Shown here piece after piece: positions 8,555-17,200 of a DNA stretch of 64,000 nucleotides (positions are counted from its first letter, which is position 1; every line of letters starts with the position of its first letter). The notes under the pieces were generated by a model. It saw nothing but the letters and a program-made list of their open reading frames with translations, did no database searches and was not told the origin of the DNA. The stretch is from 66-474 sp035688305 (lineage in GTDB: Bacteria; Pseudomonadota; Gammaproteobacteria; Xanthomonadales; Rhodanobacteraceae). The stretch is taken from the NCBI GenBank assembly GCA_035688305.1, contig DASSNC010000111.1:1-64000 (forward strand), in the 5' to 3' direction. The translations under genes were made by a program, and so were the position numbers.

Positions 8555-9463
8555 TCACTCTGGCCGGATGCCGCGGGTTTGCAGGTGGTTGCCCGGCAGG
8601 AATTGCCATACGCGGGTGATTCCGAGCTCGGTGATGCGTTGCCCGGAGGCGTCCTTTTCGCGCGGTATCGGCGGGAACGGGGCGGCCAGGTGCACGATGC
8701 GGATTGCCGCGTTGTCGAGCACCGGATAGCCGGAACTCGCGTTGACGGTCACGCCGCGCACCTGGCCGCTGGTGTCGATCACGACCGTCAGCATTACGTC
8801 GCCGTGCAGGCCGCGCCGGCGCGCTGCATCCGGATAGTTGAGGTTGCCTACCCGTTCAATGTGATGCACCCACGCAACTTGATAGGCGGCGTCCGCCACA
8901 CTGCGCGTGTTGGCCGAGATGTAGCGCCTGCGGGGGCGCCGCGCATACGATTCCTTTGCTTCGCGCACTTCCTGCTCCAGGCGCGCGGCTTCCAGTCGCT
9001 GCGCGACCGGAATGGCCGCCTCCCGTTCGGAGGTCTGCGGCTCCGCTCGCGTATCGCGCTGTTGCGCCACTTGCATCTGCGCCGCACCGCTGGTGACGAC
9101 CACGTGCGCGCCGCTGGCGGTTTGCTGGTGCGGCGCTGCCGGCATCACCGGGATCGGGGCGATGCCTGCCTGGGTGACCGGCAGCGGACCCGAGAAAGGC
9201 GCGCCGGGGCGGTGCGCCTGGTCGCTGTTGCCGCCGCCGGCGTTGTTGGCCTGCGCGAGGAAATCGGCCTTTTTCGGCGCTTCCGCGTTCGAGGTGTTGA
9301 TCAGGGTGACGTCCAGCGTCGGCAGGCTGGGCGCGGGCTTGGCAAAACCGAAGCCGATGCCGAGGATCAGGATTGCGTGCAGCATCAGCGAAAACAGCAA
9401 TGCCACGCCCATCCGATCTGCGCTGCCGGACGCGTGTTCCATGTTGACCACTGCAGCGTTCAC
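8555..9463 (-). CDS. tonB: TonB-family energy transducer
   Basis: TonB couples the proton-motive force of the inner membrane to outer-membrane receptors. The 302-residue protein has one N-terminal membrane helix (about residues 18-41), a long periplasmic linker rich in alanine, proline and glutamine, and a C-terminal TonB domain (about 205-290) with LNYPDAARRRGLHGDV and the closing VWQFLPG. The GTG at 9463 overlaps the gshB stop (GTGA). An ATG at 9442 is an alternative that keeps the membrane helix. ExbB/ExbD are not in this window. The gshB-tonB-yqgE-ruvX order is standard. Confidence 0.93.
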   Translation of the reverse strand: MNAAVVNMEHASGSADRMGVALLFSLMLHAILILGIGFGFAKPAPSLPTLDVTLINTSNAEAPKKADFLAQANNAGGGNSDQAHRPGAPFSGPLPVTQAGIAPIPVMPAAPHQQTASGAHVVVTSGAAQMQVAQQRDTRAEPQTSEREAAIPVAQRLEAARLEQEVREAKESYARRPRRRYISANTRSVADAAYQVAWVHHIERVGNLNYPDAARRRGLHGDVMLTVVIDTSGQVRGVTVNASSGYPVLDNAAIRIVHLAAPFPPIPREKDASGQRITELGITRVWQFLPGNHLQTRGIRPE

Positions 9464-10425
9464 ACCATCGCACCGCGAGTCGCGTCGGACTCGATCGCAT
9501 CAAACACCAGACCTGCAATATTAAGCCCGAATTGCGCATCCAGCTCGCGCACGCAGGTGGGTGAGGTGACGTTGACTTCGGTGAGGTAGTCGCCGATCAC
9601 GTCCAGCCCCGCGAGCACGATGCCGCGCCGCTGCAATTCCGGGCCCACCTCCGCTGCGATCCAGCGGTCACGTTCCGAGAGCGGCTGGCCGACGCCCTTG
9701 CCGCCGGCGGCCAGGTTGCCCCGAAAATCCGTGCCTTGCGGAATGCGCGCGAGGGCGTACGCCACCGGCTCACCGTTGACCACGAGAATGCGCTTGTCGC
9801 CGGCGGTGATCTCGGGAATGAACTTCTGCGCCATCACGAAGTGGCGGTCGTCGCCCGCCAACGTCTCCAGGATCGAATTGAGGTTCGGATCGTCGCCGCG
9901 CGAGCGGAAAATGCCGCGTCCACCCATCCCGTCCAGCGGTTTCAGCACCACCTCGCCCTGCTCGTGCGCGAAGCGCCGCAGTTCGGCGCGCTCGCGCGCC
10001 ACCAATGCGGCGGTGCAGCATTGCGGAAACCACTGCGCGGCCAGTTTTTCGTTGAAGTCGCGCAAGGCTTGCGGGTTGTTCACCACCCGCACGCCCGCGC
10101 GCGCAGCCAGGTCCAACACCAGGGTGTCGTAAAGGAATTGCGCGTCGAAGGGCGGGTCCTTGCGGGCCAGCACGATGTCCGCGGCCTCGGCCAGCGGCTG
10201 CCAGCGAGCTTCGCCCAGCGTGAACCAGTCGGAGCGGCTGTCGCGAACCTCCAGCGGCGCCAGCTGCGCCCATGCCACGCCGTTGCGTATGGCGAGGTCG
10301 CGCTGCAACATGTACAGCAGCCGATATCCGCGCCGCGCGGCCTCCAGCATCAGCGCGAGGGTCGTGTCCTTCTCGGGATGGATGGCGGCGATGGGATCCA
10401 TCAATACCGCAACGGTTTGTGTCAT
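9460..10425 (-). CDS. gshB: glutathione synthetase
   Basis: GshB ligates glycine to gamma-glutamylcysteine with ATP to form glutathione in the cytoplasm. The 321-residue protein has the N-terminal lid/substrate segment (VLMDPIAAIHPEKDTTLAL), the ATP-grasp core (EVVLKPLDGMGGRGIFR) and the metal/product motif EVNVTSPTC. The start at 10425 (MTQTVAVLMDP) is where family similarity begins; the frame extends 22 codons further but without similarity. It heads the minus-strand gshB-tonB-yqgE-ruvX-pyrB block. It is divergent from pilG, with about 216 bases shared for both promoters. Confidence 0.97.
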   Translation of the reverse strand: MTQTVAVLMDPIAAIHPEKDTTLALMLEAARRGYRLLYMLQRDLAIRNGVAWAQLAPLEVRDSRSDWFTLGEARWQPLAEAADIVLARKDPPFDAQFLYDTLVLDLAARAGVRVVNNPQALRDFNEKLAAQWFPQCCTAALVARERAELRRFAHEQGEVVLKPLDGMGGRGIFRSRGDDPNLNSILETLAGDDRHFVMAQKFIPEITAGDKRILVVNGEPVAYALARIPQGTDFRGNLAAGGKGVGQPLSERDRWIAAEVGPELQRRGIVLAGLDVIGDYLTEVNVTSPTCVRELDAQFGLNIAGLVFDAIESDATRGAMV

Positions 10426-10641
10426 GGGGGTTCCAAGGACGTGCGCTTGGTGTATCTTGGCACAGGCGGCTGGTGTTGCCGGGGACGGCATCCGGGATTC
10501 GTGGCCAGGGGGCGCGAATTCCGGGATTCAGGCGAGGGAGCGATTGAGGGAATCGTCGTGATAGCCGTCACACATGACACGCGGTGCGGCATGCATGTTG
10601 CATGAAACCTCACCGCCTCCTGCGAGGTGGAATCCATAACC

Positions 10642-11055
10642 GTGAACGACAACGTCAATCCCGATGGTCTGGCCGGACTCAAGGTCATGATCATCGACGA
10701 CTCCAAGACCATTCGCCGCACCGCTGAAACCCTGCTCAAAAAGGAGGGGGCCGAGGTGCTGACGGCCGTTGACGGCTTCGAGGCGCTCGCCAAGATTTCC
10801 GATCTGCGGCCCGACATCATTTTCGTCGACATCATGATGCCGCGGCTGGATGGCTATCAGACGTGCGCGTTGATCAAGAACAATCACGTGTTCCGCAGCA
10901 CGCCGGTGATCATGCTGTCCTCCAAGGATGGCCTGTTCGACAAGGCGCGCGGGCGGATCGTGGGTTCCGAGCAGTATCTCACCAAGCCCTTTACGCGCGA
11001 CGAATTGCTCGGAGCAATCCGGCAGCACGTGCGCGCGCCTGCAACTGTCAAGTGA
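10642..11055 (+). CDS. pilG: twitching-motility response regulator PilG
   Basis: PilG is a single-domain receiver phosphorylated by ChpA that controls pilus extension. The receiver domain has the acidic pair in MIIDDSK, phospho-acceptor D63 in FVDIMMPRLDGYQTCALIKNN, and the lysine in YLTKPF. That stretch is very characteristic of PilG. I chose GTG 10642 (137 residues) because a GAGGTGG ribosome-binding site sits about 12 bases upstream and the N-terminus then matches the usual length. GTG 10627 in the same frame is the alternative. It is the first gene of the Pil-Chp cluster, divergent from gshB. Confidence 0.95.
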   Translation: MNDNVNPDGLAGLKVMIIDDSKTIRRTAETLLKKEGAEVLTAVDGFEALAKISDLRPDIIFVDIMMPRLDGYQTCALIKNNHVFRSTPVIMLSSKDGLFDKARGRIVGSEQYLTKPFTRDELLGAIRQHVRAPATVK

Positions 11056-11093
11056 CGTCCGCCGGAGGCGGCGGCGTGCAAGAGAGAGAATTC

Positions 11094-11465
11094 ATGGCAA
11101 ACATCCTCATCATCGACGACTCGCCCACCGACGTGAAGATTTTTTCCGGCGCGCTGGAGCGGGCAGGGCACAAGGTCAGCGCAGTCGCGACCGCCGAGGC
11201 AGGTATCGCGGCGGCCCAGAAGGAACAGCCCGACCTGGTCTTGATGGATGTGATCATGCCCGGCATGAACGGCTTCCAGGCCACCCGCAGTCTCACCAAG
11301 GATCCGGCGACCAGTGCCATTCCGGTGGTCATCGTCACCACCAAGAACATGGAAACCGACCGCATGTGGGGCTTGCGCCAGGGCGCCAAGGACGTGCTGG
11401 TCAAGCCGATCAGCGAAAAGGATCTGGTCGCCAACGTCAACAAATATCTCCCGGCCAAGGGTTGA
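11094..11465 (+). CDS. pilH: twitching-motility response regulator PilH
   Basis: PilH is the second single-domain receiver of the Pil-Chp pathway, known in Pseudomonas as the antagonist or phosphate sink opposite PilG. The 123-residue protein shows IIDDSPTD, the phospho-acceptor D52 in LVLMDVIMPGMNGFQATR, and VKPI with the conserved lysine. It ends in the typical NKYLPAKG. It begins 38 bases after pilG, with pilI only seven bases after its stop, consistent with one transcript. Confidence 0.96.
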   Translation: MANILIIDDSPTDVKIFSGALERAGHKVSAVATAEAGIAAAQKEQPDLVLMDVIMPGMNGFQATRSLTKDPATSAIPVVIVTTKNMETDRMWGLRQGAKDVLVKPISEKDLVANVNKYLPAKG

Positions 11466-11472
11466 TCGACGC

Positions 11473-12096
11473 ATGAGCAAGAAACGCCGGCAAAAAACGC
11501 GTTCGGGCGAGGTCGCCGATGCGACTGGCGCCGCCGAGCACGAGGTTGCCGAATTCGCGCAGCCCGAGGGGGCGTTTGCGCTGCTGGCCGACTATGAACA
11601 GCGCAGCCTTGAGCACGATCCCGGTGTGCCGGAGCAGATCGAAGCGCCCGGCCTGTGGCGCGCGATCGGCTTTCGCGTGGGTGAGCGCCACTTCGTATGC
11701 GGGATCGACGAGATTACGGAAATCCTGATGGTGCCGCCGCCGGTCACCAGCATTCCCGCAACGCGCCCGTGGTTGCTCGGCGTCGCGAATGTGCGCGGCA
11801 ACCTGATCGCGCTGGTGGACCTGAAGCAATTCCTGTTCGGGCAGCGCGTGCATGTCACTGGACGCACGCGGGTACTTGTGGTGCGCCAGAGCGGCGGCAA
11901 CGTCGGACTGCTGGTGGACGAGCTGCTTGGGCAACGCAACCTCACCGACGCCGACCGTGCCGGGGCCGAGGGCGAAGCCGATCCCGGTCTCGCGCGTTTC
12001 GTCACCGAGAACGTGACGACTGCACAGGCAAGGCTGGGACGATTCAGTATGGTGGAGTTGACGCGCGCGCCGGAATTCCAGCACGCGGGACTCTAG
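11473..12096 (+). CDS. pilI: CheW-like adaptor PilI
   Basis: PilI is the CheW-type adaptor linking the receptor PilJ to the kinase ChpA. The CheW domain occupies about residues 55-200, with GFRVGERHFVCGIDEITEIL, the conserved VRGNLIALVDLKQFL, and a closing FSMVELTRAPEF. The first 25 residues are a basic, polar extension (KKRRQKTRSGE) not needed for the fold. The product is 207 residues, somewhat longer than the usual roughly 180. ATG 11473 lies seven bases after the pilH stop. A GATC-rich palindrome follows the gene. Confidence 0.94.
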   Translation: MSKKRRQKTRSGEVADATGAAEHEVAEFAQPEGAFALLADYEQRSLEHDPGVPEQIEAPGLWRAIGFRVGERHFVCGIDEITEILMVPPPVTSIPATRPWLLGVANVRGNLIALVDLKQFLFGQRVHVTGRTRVLVVRQSGGNVGLLVDELLGQRNLTDADRAGAEGEADPGLARFVTENVTTAQARLGRFSMVELTRAPEFQHAGL

Positions 12097-12120
12097 TTTT
12101 GCGATCATCCCCGATCGCGG
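12097..12120. repeat. GATC-flanked palindrome, copy 2
   Basis: The segment contains GCGATC-ATCCCC-GATCGC preceded by TTTT, immediately after the pilI stop. It matches the element upstream of pyrB at 7277-7300 in all but a few bases, although the two genes are unrelated. No T-run follows the stem. It may be a small repeated palindrome or a binding site. Confidence 0.5.
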
Positions 12121-12255
12121 TTGCGTTGGGTGTTTTCGAGTATTGGAGGGGTTGCACACGATGAACACCAGAACGGCCCTGGGTGGCCTGACTTTCAACG
12201 ACAACCGCTCCGAATCAACGGTTCAAACGACAGACTTGGCAATGAGGTGGCAATC

Positions 12256-14256
12256 ATGAGCGCGAATACCGGTGCGGCACGCCAGCGGGCGTCCCTGCAA
12301 ACCTGGCTGATCATCCTGCTGCTGGCGTCGATCATTCTCGCCGGCGTGGACTTCTTCCTGTTGAACCGGCACGACAGTCAGGACCGTGCGGCGGCGCAGC
12401 TCACCACCCACATCCAGGTGAACTCGCAACAGGTCGCGAACTTCGCCCTGCAATCCGCGAACGGCAACATCGACGCCTTCAAGGAACTCGCGAGCACGCG
12501 TGGCGCGATCGCGGCGGCGGTGCAGCATCTCAACAGCGGCGACCCGGCCACCGGGCTGCCTGCCTATGGCGACGCGATCGGCGTGCGCAGCGAGATGGCC
12601 GCGCTCTCCAATTCGTGGAACGCGCTGAACAACGACCTGGGCAAGATTCAGGCAAACCGCGGCGCGGTGCTGGATTCGGCTGCACAGGCTGCCACCTTCA
12701 GCCAGCAGATGCCGAACCTGAACTCGAAGATCAACCAGGTCATCAGCATCCTGCAGTCCAAGGGTTCGTCCTCGCAGATCTACACCGCCTCGCAGCTGAT
12801 GGTCTCGGGCGACCGCCTGATCCGTCGCGTGGGTGACGTGTTGCAGGGCGGTGCCGACTCGGCATCCGCCGCCAACGGCCTCGCGCTCGACTCCACCAAC
12901 TACGGTGCGACCCTGAAACAGCTTGCCGACGGCAGCTCCGGCGAGGCGGCCAAGATCCTCGGCGAGGTGCAAAAATCGTGGACTGGCCTTGAAGCGCCGG
13001 TGCAGAAGGTGATTGCCGCCGCCCCGACGCTGGTGACGGTCAAGAACGCCGCGACCCAGGCCTCGGTGGATTCCCAGGACGTGTTGTTGAAGGCCAGCAA
13101 CGTGTCCAACGCCATCGCCAAGCTGCCGCAAACGCGTCCGTTCCCGAACGTGTGGTGGGGCCTTCTGGGCGCCGTCGCGGCGGGCGTGTTGGCGATCTTG
13201 CTGGCAGTCAACTTCATCCGTACCGAGCGCAAGCGTTCGGCCGAAAGCCGCAGTTTGAATGAACGCAACCAGCAGGCCATCATGCGGTTGCTGGACGAAA
13301 TGGGCACCCTCGCCGAAGGTGATTTGACGGTAAAGGCGACCGTGACCGAAGACATCACCGGCGCGATCGCGGACTCGGTGAACTTCGCCGTGGAAGCGCT
13401 GCGTTCGTTGGTGACCACCATCAACGAGACGGCCGTGCGGGTGTCGTCGGCCGCCCAGGAAACGCAGGCTACCGCCAAACATCTGGCGGACGCCGCCAAC
13501 CAGCAGGCCCAGCAGATCACCTCGGCCTCGGCCAAGATCAACGAGATGGCGGTGTCCATCGACCAGGTGTCCAAGAACTCCGCCGACAGCGCGGAGGTGG
13601 CCCAGCGCTCGGTGCAGATCGCATCCAATGGCGCGCAGATCGTGCGCCAGACGATCTCGGGCATGGACTCGATTCGCGAGCAGATCCAGGAGACCTCCAA
13701 GCGCATCAAACGCCTCGGTGAGTCGTCGCAGGAAATCGGCTCGATCGTCGAGCTCATCAACGACATCGCCGAGCAGACGAACATCCTGGCCCTGAACGCG
13801 GCCATTCAGGCAGCCTCTGCCGGTGAGGCGGGCCGCGGCTTCGCGGTGGTCGCCGACGAAGTGCAGCGACTGGCCGAACGCGCCACGGGCGCCACCAAGC
13901 GTATCGAAACGCTGGTGCAGACGATTCAGTCCGATACGGTCGAGGCGGTCAGCTCGATGGAGCAGACGACGACGCAGGTGGTGAACGGTGCGCGCCTCGC
14001 CGAGGATGCCGGTACCGCGCTGGGTGAAATTGAAAAGGTGTCGAACAACCTCGCCGGATTGATTCAGGGCATCTCCAGCGCCGCCAAGCAGCAGTCCGCG
14101 GCGGCCACCAACATCTCGTCGACGATGAGCTCGATTCAGCAGATCACCACGCAAACGTCGGTGGGTGCGAGCCAGACGGCCGAGTCGATCGGCAATCTCG
14201 CGCAACTGGCCCAGGAGCTGCGCCGTTCGGTCGCCGACTTCAAGTTGCCGGCATAA
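12256..14256 (+). CDS. pilJ: methyl-accepting chemotaxis receptor PilJ
   Basis: PilJ is the membrane chemoreceptor of the Pil-Chp system. It senses pilin or surface contact in the periplasm and controls ChpA. The 666-residue protein has a first membrane helix (about residues 16-36), a roughly 260-residue periplasmic region rich in alanine and serine with PilJ-type repeats, and a second membrane helix (about 300-320). A HAMP segment and a long signalling coiled coil follow, with the hairpin tip EQTNILALNAAIQAA. I chose ATG 12256 because GAGGTGG lies just upstream; the frame stays open for 45 more codons but without similarity. chpA follows after 15 bases. Confidence 0.96.
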   Translation: MSANTGAARQRASLQTWLIILLLASIILAGVDFFLLNRHDSQDRAAAQLTTHIQVNSQQVANFALQSANGNIDAFKELASTRGAIAAAVQHLNSGDPATGLPAYGDAIGVRSEMAALSNSWNALNNDLGKIQANRGAVLDSAAQAATFSQQMPNLNSKINQVISILQSKGSSSQIYTASQLMVSGDRLIRRVGDVLQGGADSASAANGLALDSTNYGATLKQLADGSSGEAAKILGEVQKSWTGLEAPVQKVIAAAPTLVTVKNAATQASVDSQDVLLKASNVSNAIAKLPQTRPFPNVWWGLLGAVAAGVLAILLAVNFIRTERKRSAESRSLNERNQQAIMRLLDEMGTLAEGDLTVKATVTEDITGAIADSVNFAVEALRSLVTTINETAVRVSSAAQETQATAKHLADAANQQAQQITSASAKINEMAVSIDQVSKNSADSAEVAQRSVQIASNGAQIVRQTISGMDSIREQIQETSKRIKRLGESSQEIGSIVELINDIAEQTNILALNAAIQAASAGEAGRGFAVVADEVQRLAERATGATKRIETLVQTIQSDTVEAVSSMEQTTTQVVNGARLAEDAGTALGEIEKVSNNLAGLIQGISSAAKQQSAAATNISSTMSSIQQITTQTSVGASQTAESIGNLAQLAQELRRSVADFKLPA

Positions 14257-14271
14257 GGGGCGGGACCAGCC

Positions 14272-17200
14272 ATGATGACGGGCGACGACATGATGTCCAC
14301 GACGACCGACGAGGCCGGCGTGGCTTCCCTCGCGCCCGATGGAGCTGGGAGGATGGCAAGCGGCGCTGCGCGGAAACCGACGATGCGACTCGAAGAACAC
14401 CTCGAATTCTCGACCCTCGGTTGGGTCAAACCCCAGATCGACCAGCTCCTGTCCGAGGCGCGGCTGGCGCTGGAGAGTTATTCGGACTCTCCTGGTGACC
14501 AGGCCTCGATGCACAGCTGCATCGATCTGCTGCACCAGGTTCTGGGCACCTTGCGGATGGTCGAGTTGTACGGCGCCGCCGAGCTTGCGCAGGAGATGGA
14601 ACATCTTGCGCAGAACCTGCTGGAAGAAAACATCGCCAAGCGCGACGAGGCCTTCGGCGCGCTGATGCGCGGCCTGGTGCAACTGCCCGATTACTTCGAC
14701 CTGATCGAGACCGGCCACAAGGACATCCCGATCGTCCTGTTGCCGCTGATCAATGAAATGCGCGACGCGCGCGCGGCCGCGCCGGTTGACGAGAAGGTGC
14801 TGTTCCACCCCGATATCGACCGCCCGTTGCCGGCGCAGGCGGCGGGTGCGCGCGCGGCGTTCCCGTTCGCCGATCTGCGCCAGCGCACCACCCAGGTCCG
14901 CCTGCGTTTCCAGGTGCAGTTGCTGGCGTGGACGCAGGGCCACGAGCCCGATTTCGCCGTGATGCGCGGCTGCCTGGATGAGTTGCTGTCGATCAGCCAT
15001 GCCGAAGCTGCGCGCCGGCTGTGGTGGGTCGCCGGTGGCGTGGTGGAGGCACTGCAACAGGGCCGCCTCGATCAGCATGCGGCCAGCTTGCGCCAGCAAT
15101 TTGGCCAGCTCGACCGCACCATCCGCAAGATGCAGGATCAAGGCGAGGACGTCTGCAGTGACGAGGATTCGCACGAACTGACGCGTACGCTGCTGTACTT
15201 CATCGCGCACGCCAAGCCCGGAGACGGGCGCAGCAATGACGTGTTCCATGCGTTCGCGCTGGACCGGGTGTTGCCGACCGCCGAAGAGCTCGAGCACGCG
15301 CGTGCCGCGATGTCCGGGCGCAACCGCGCGCTGCTGGACACCGTCGCCAAGGCCGTCCGCGAAGACCTGTTGCGCGTGAAGGAAGGGCTGGACATCTTCC
15401 TGCGCCGCGACGAACGCGACAACCAGCAGCTTGTGCCGCACCTCGATACGCTGCAGCGCGTGGCCGACACACTCACGATGCTGGGCCTGGAAGGGCCCGC
15501 CCGGATGATTGGCGAGCAGCGTCAGACCATCGCCCACATCATCGACGGCAAACGCGAACCCAAACCGGAAACCGTGCTGGATGTCGCCAGCGCCTTGTTG
15601 TACGTCGATGCCTCGCTCGACGAACACATCGAAAACCTCGGCGCGCCCGAGGACAGTGATTCCTCGCTGCCGACCAGCGAAGCGCGCAAGATCATGCGTG
15701 CGCTTATGCGTGAAGCCGGTGCCAATCTCGGCCGCGTCAAGGACGCCCTGACCGCCTTCATCGAATCGGCATGGTCGCACGACCGCCTGGCTGGCGTGCC
15801 GAAGATGCTGGCCGAAGTCAGCGGCGCGCTGCGGATTCTCAATCTGGAACGGCCGGCGGGGCTGGTCGATGGCATCGACCGCTATATCGACAACGAGCTC
15901 GTGATTGACCGGACGGTACCCACGGTCGATGAGATGGACCTGCTGGCCGATGCCTTGGCGGGCGTCGAGTACTACCTCGAAATCGGGCGCGACTCCAGCG
16001 CCAGCAACGACCAGCTTCTCGCTGGCGCCCAGCGCAGTCTGGAATCGCTGCATTACTGGCCAGTGCCGGAGCGCCGCGCGCCGGTCGCCGTGGTCGAAGC
16101 AGCCGATGGATCCGACGATGTTGCCGCACCGCTGCCGGCCGAGGAATTCGAGTCAACCGCTACACCGACCGAGCCGCACGCCGCCCCACCGGCCGCTCCA
16201 GCCGCACCTGCGGCCGTTGCCGACGAGTCGCTGGTCGTGCCGGGGGTCGGGCCGGGCAAGTGGGTCGATGTCGAGGAAGAAGTTCTGGAACCCATCACCG
16301 GCGATGGTGTGGCCGTTGACACCACGTTCCAGGACGCTGCAGGCATTGACGAGGAAATTCGCGAGGTCTTCGTCGAGGAAGTCGGCGAGGAGATCGCCAA
16401 CATCAGTGTCAACCTGCCGGCGTGGAAATCCAATCCGGAAGACCTGGACACACTCAAGAACGTGCGCCGCTCGTTCCACACCCTGAAGGGTTCGGGGCGG
16501 CTGGTGGGCGCGATGGCGCTGGGCGAGTTCAGCTGGAAGGTCGAGAACATGCTCAATCGCGTGCTCGACCACACCATCCAGCCCGACGCCAACGTGCAGG
16601 ACCTGGTGGATACCGCAGTGGCCGCGCTGCCCAAACTGCACGCGGGGCTGCAGGGAGACCCGGTTGCGCTGGACCCGCCGCTGGACGCGATCATGCAGGC
16701 GGCCGACAAGCTGGCTGCCGGCGAACCGGCGCGGGTTGCCGACTTCGTGCAAGGCTACCGGAAGACCATTCGTACCGTCCGCCGCTGGGTTCCACAAGCC
16801 GAGGCGGTGGTGGCAGCGCCCGCGCCTGTGGCGCCGGTGTCCGTCATTACCTCGCCGGAGTCGGGCCTGCCGGTGGTGGATCCGATTTTGCTCGACGTGC
16901 TGCGCACCGAGGTTGGCCAGCATGTGGGCAGCCTGCGTGATTATCTTGGCCGCAATGGCAACCACGATGTCGCCGTGGACGACGAGCTGGTGCGTGCCGT
17001 GCATACGCTGCACGGGGCGGTCGCCATGGTCGGCATCGATTCGTTGTCGAGCATGCTGGGCCCGATGGAAGTGTGGATGCGCCGGGTGCGCAGCGCGGAC
17101 GCGCCGCTCGATCGCGAGGGCTGCGACGCCGTGCGCGACGCCGTCGCGATGACCGACCACGTGATGGCGCAATTCGACGCGCCGATGCCGGATGTGCCCG

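Noticed and set aside
12223..16053. A 1276-codon open frame on the minus strand across pilJ and chpA.
   Set aside because: It is antisense to two strongly supported genes and arises from GC-rich third positions. Its composition (high Arg, His, Gln, Gly) is that of a shadow frame.
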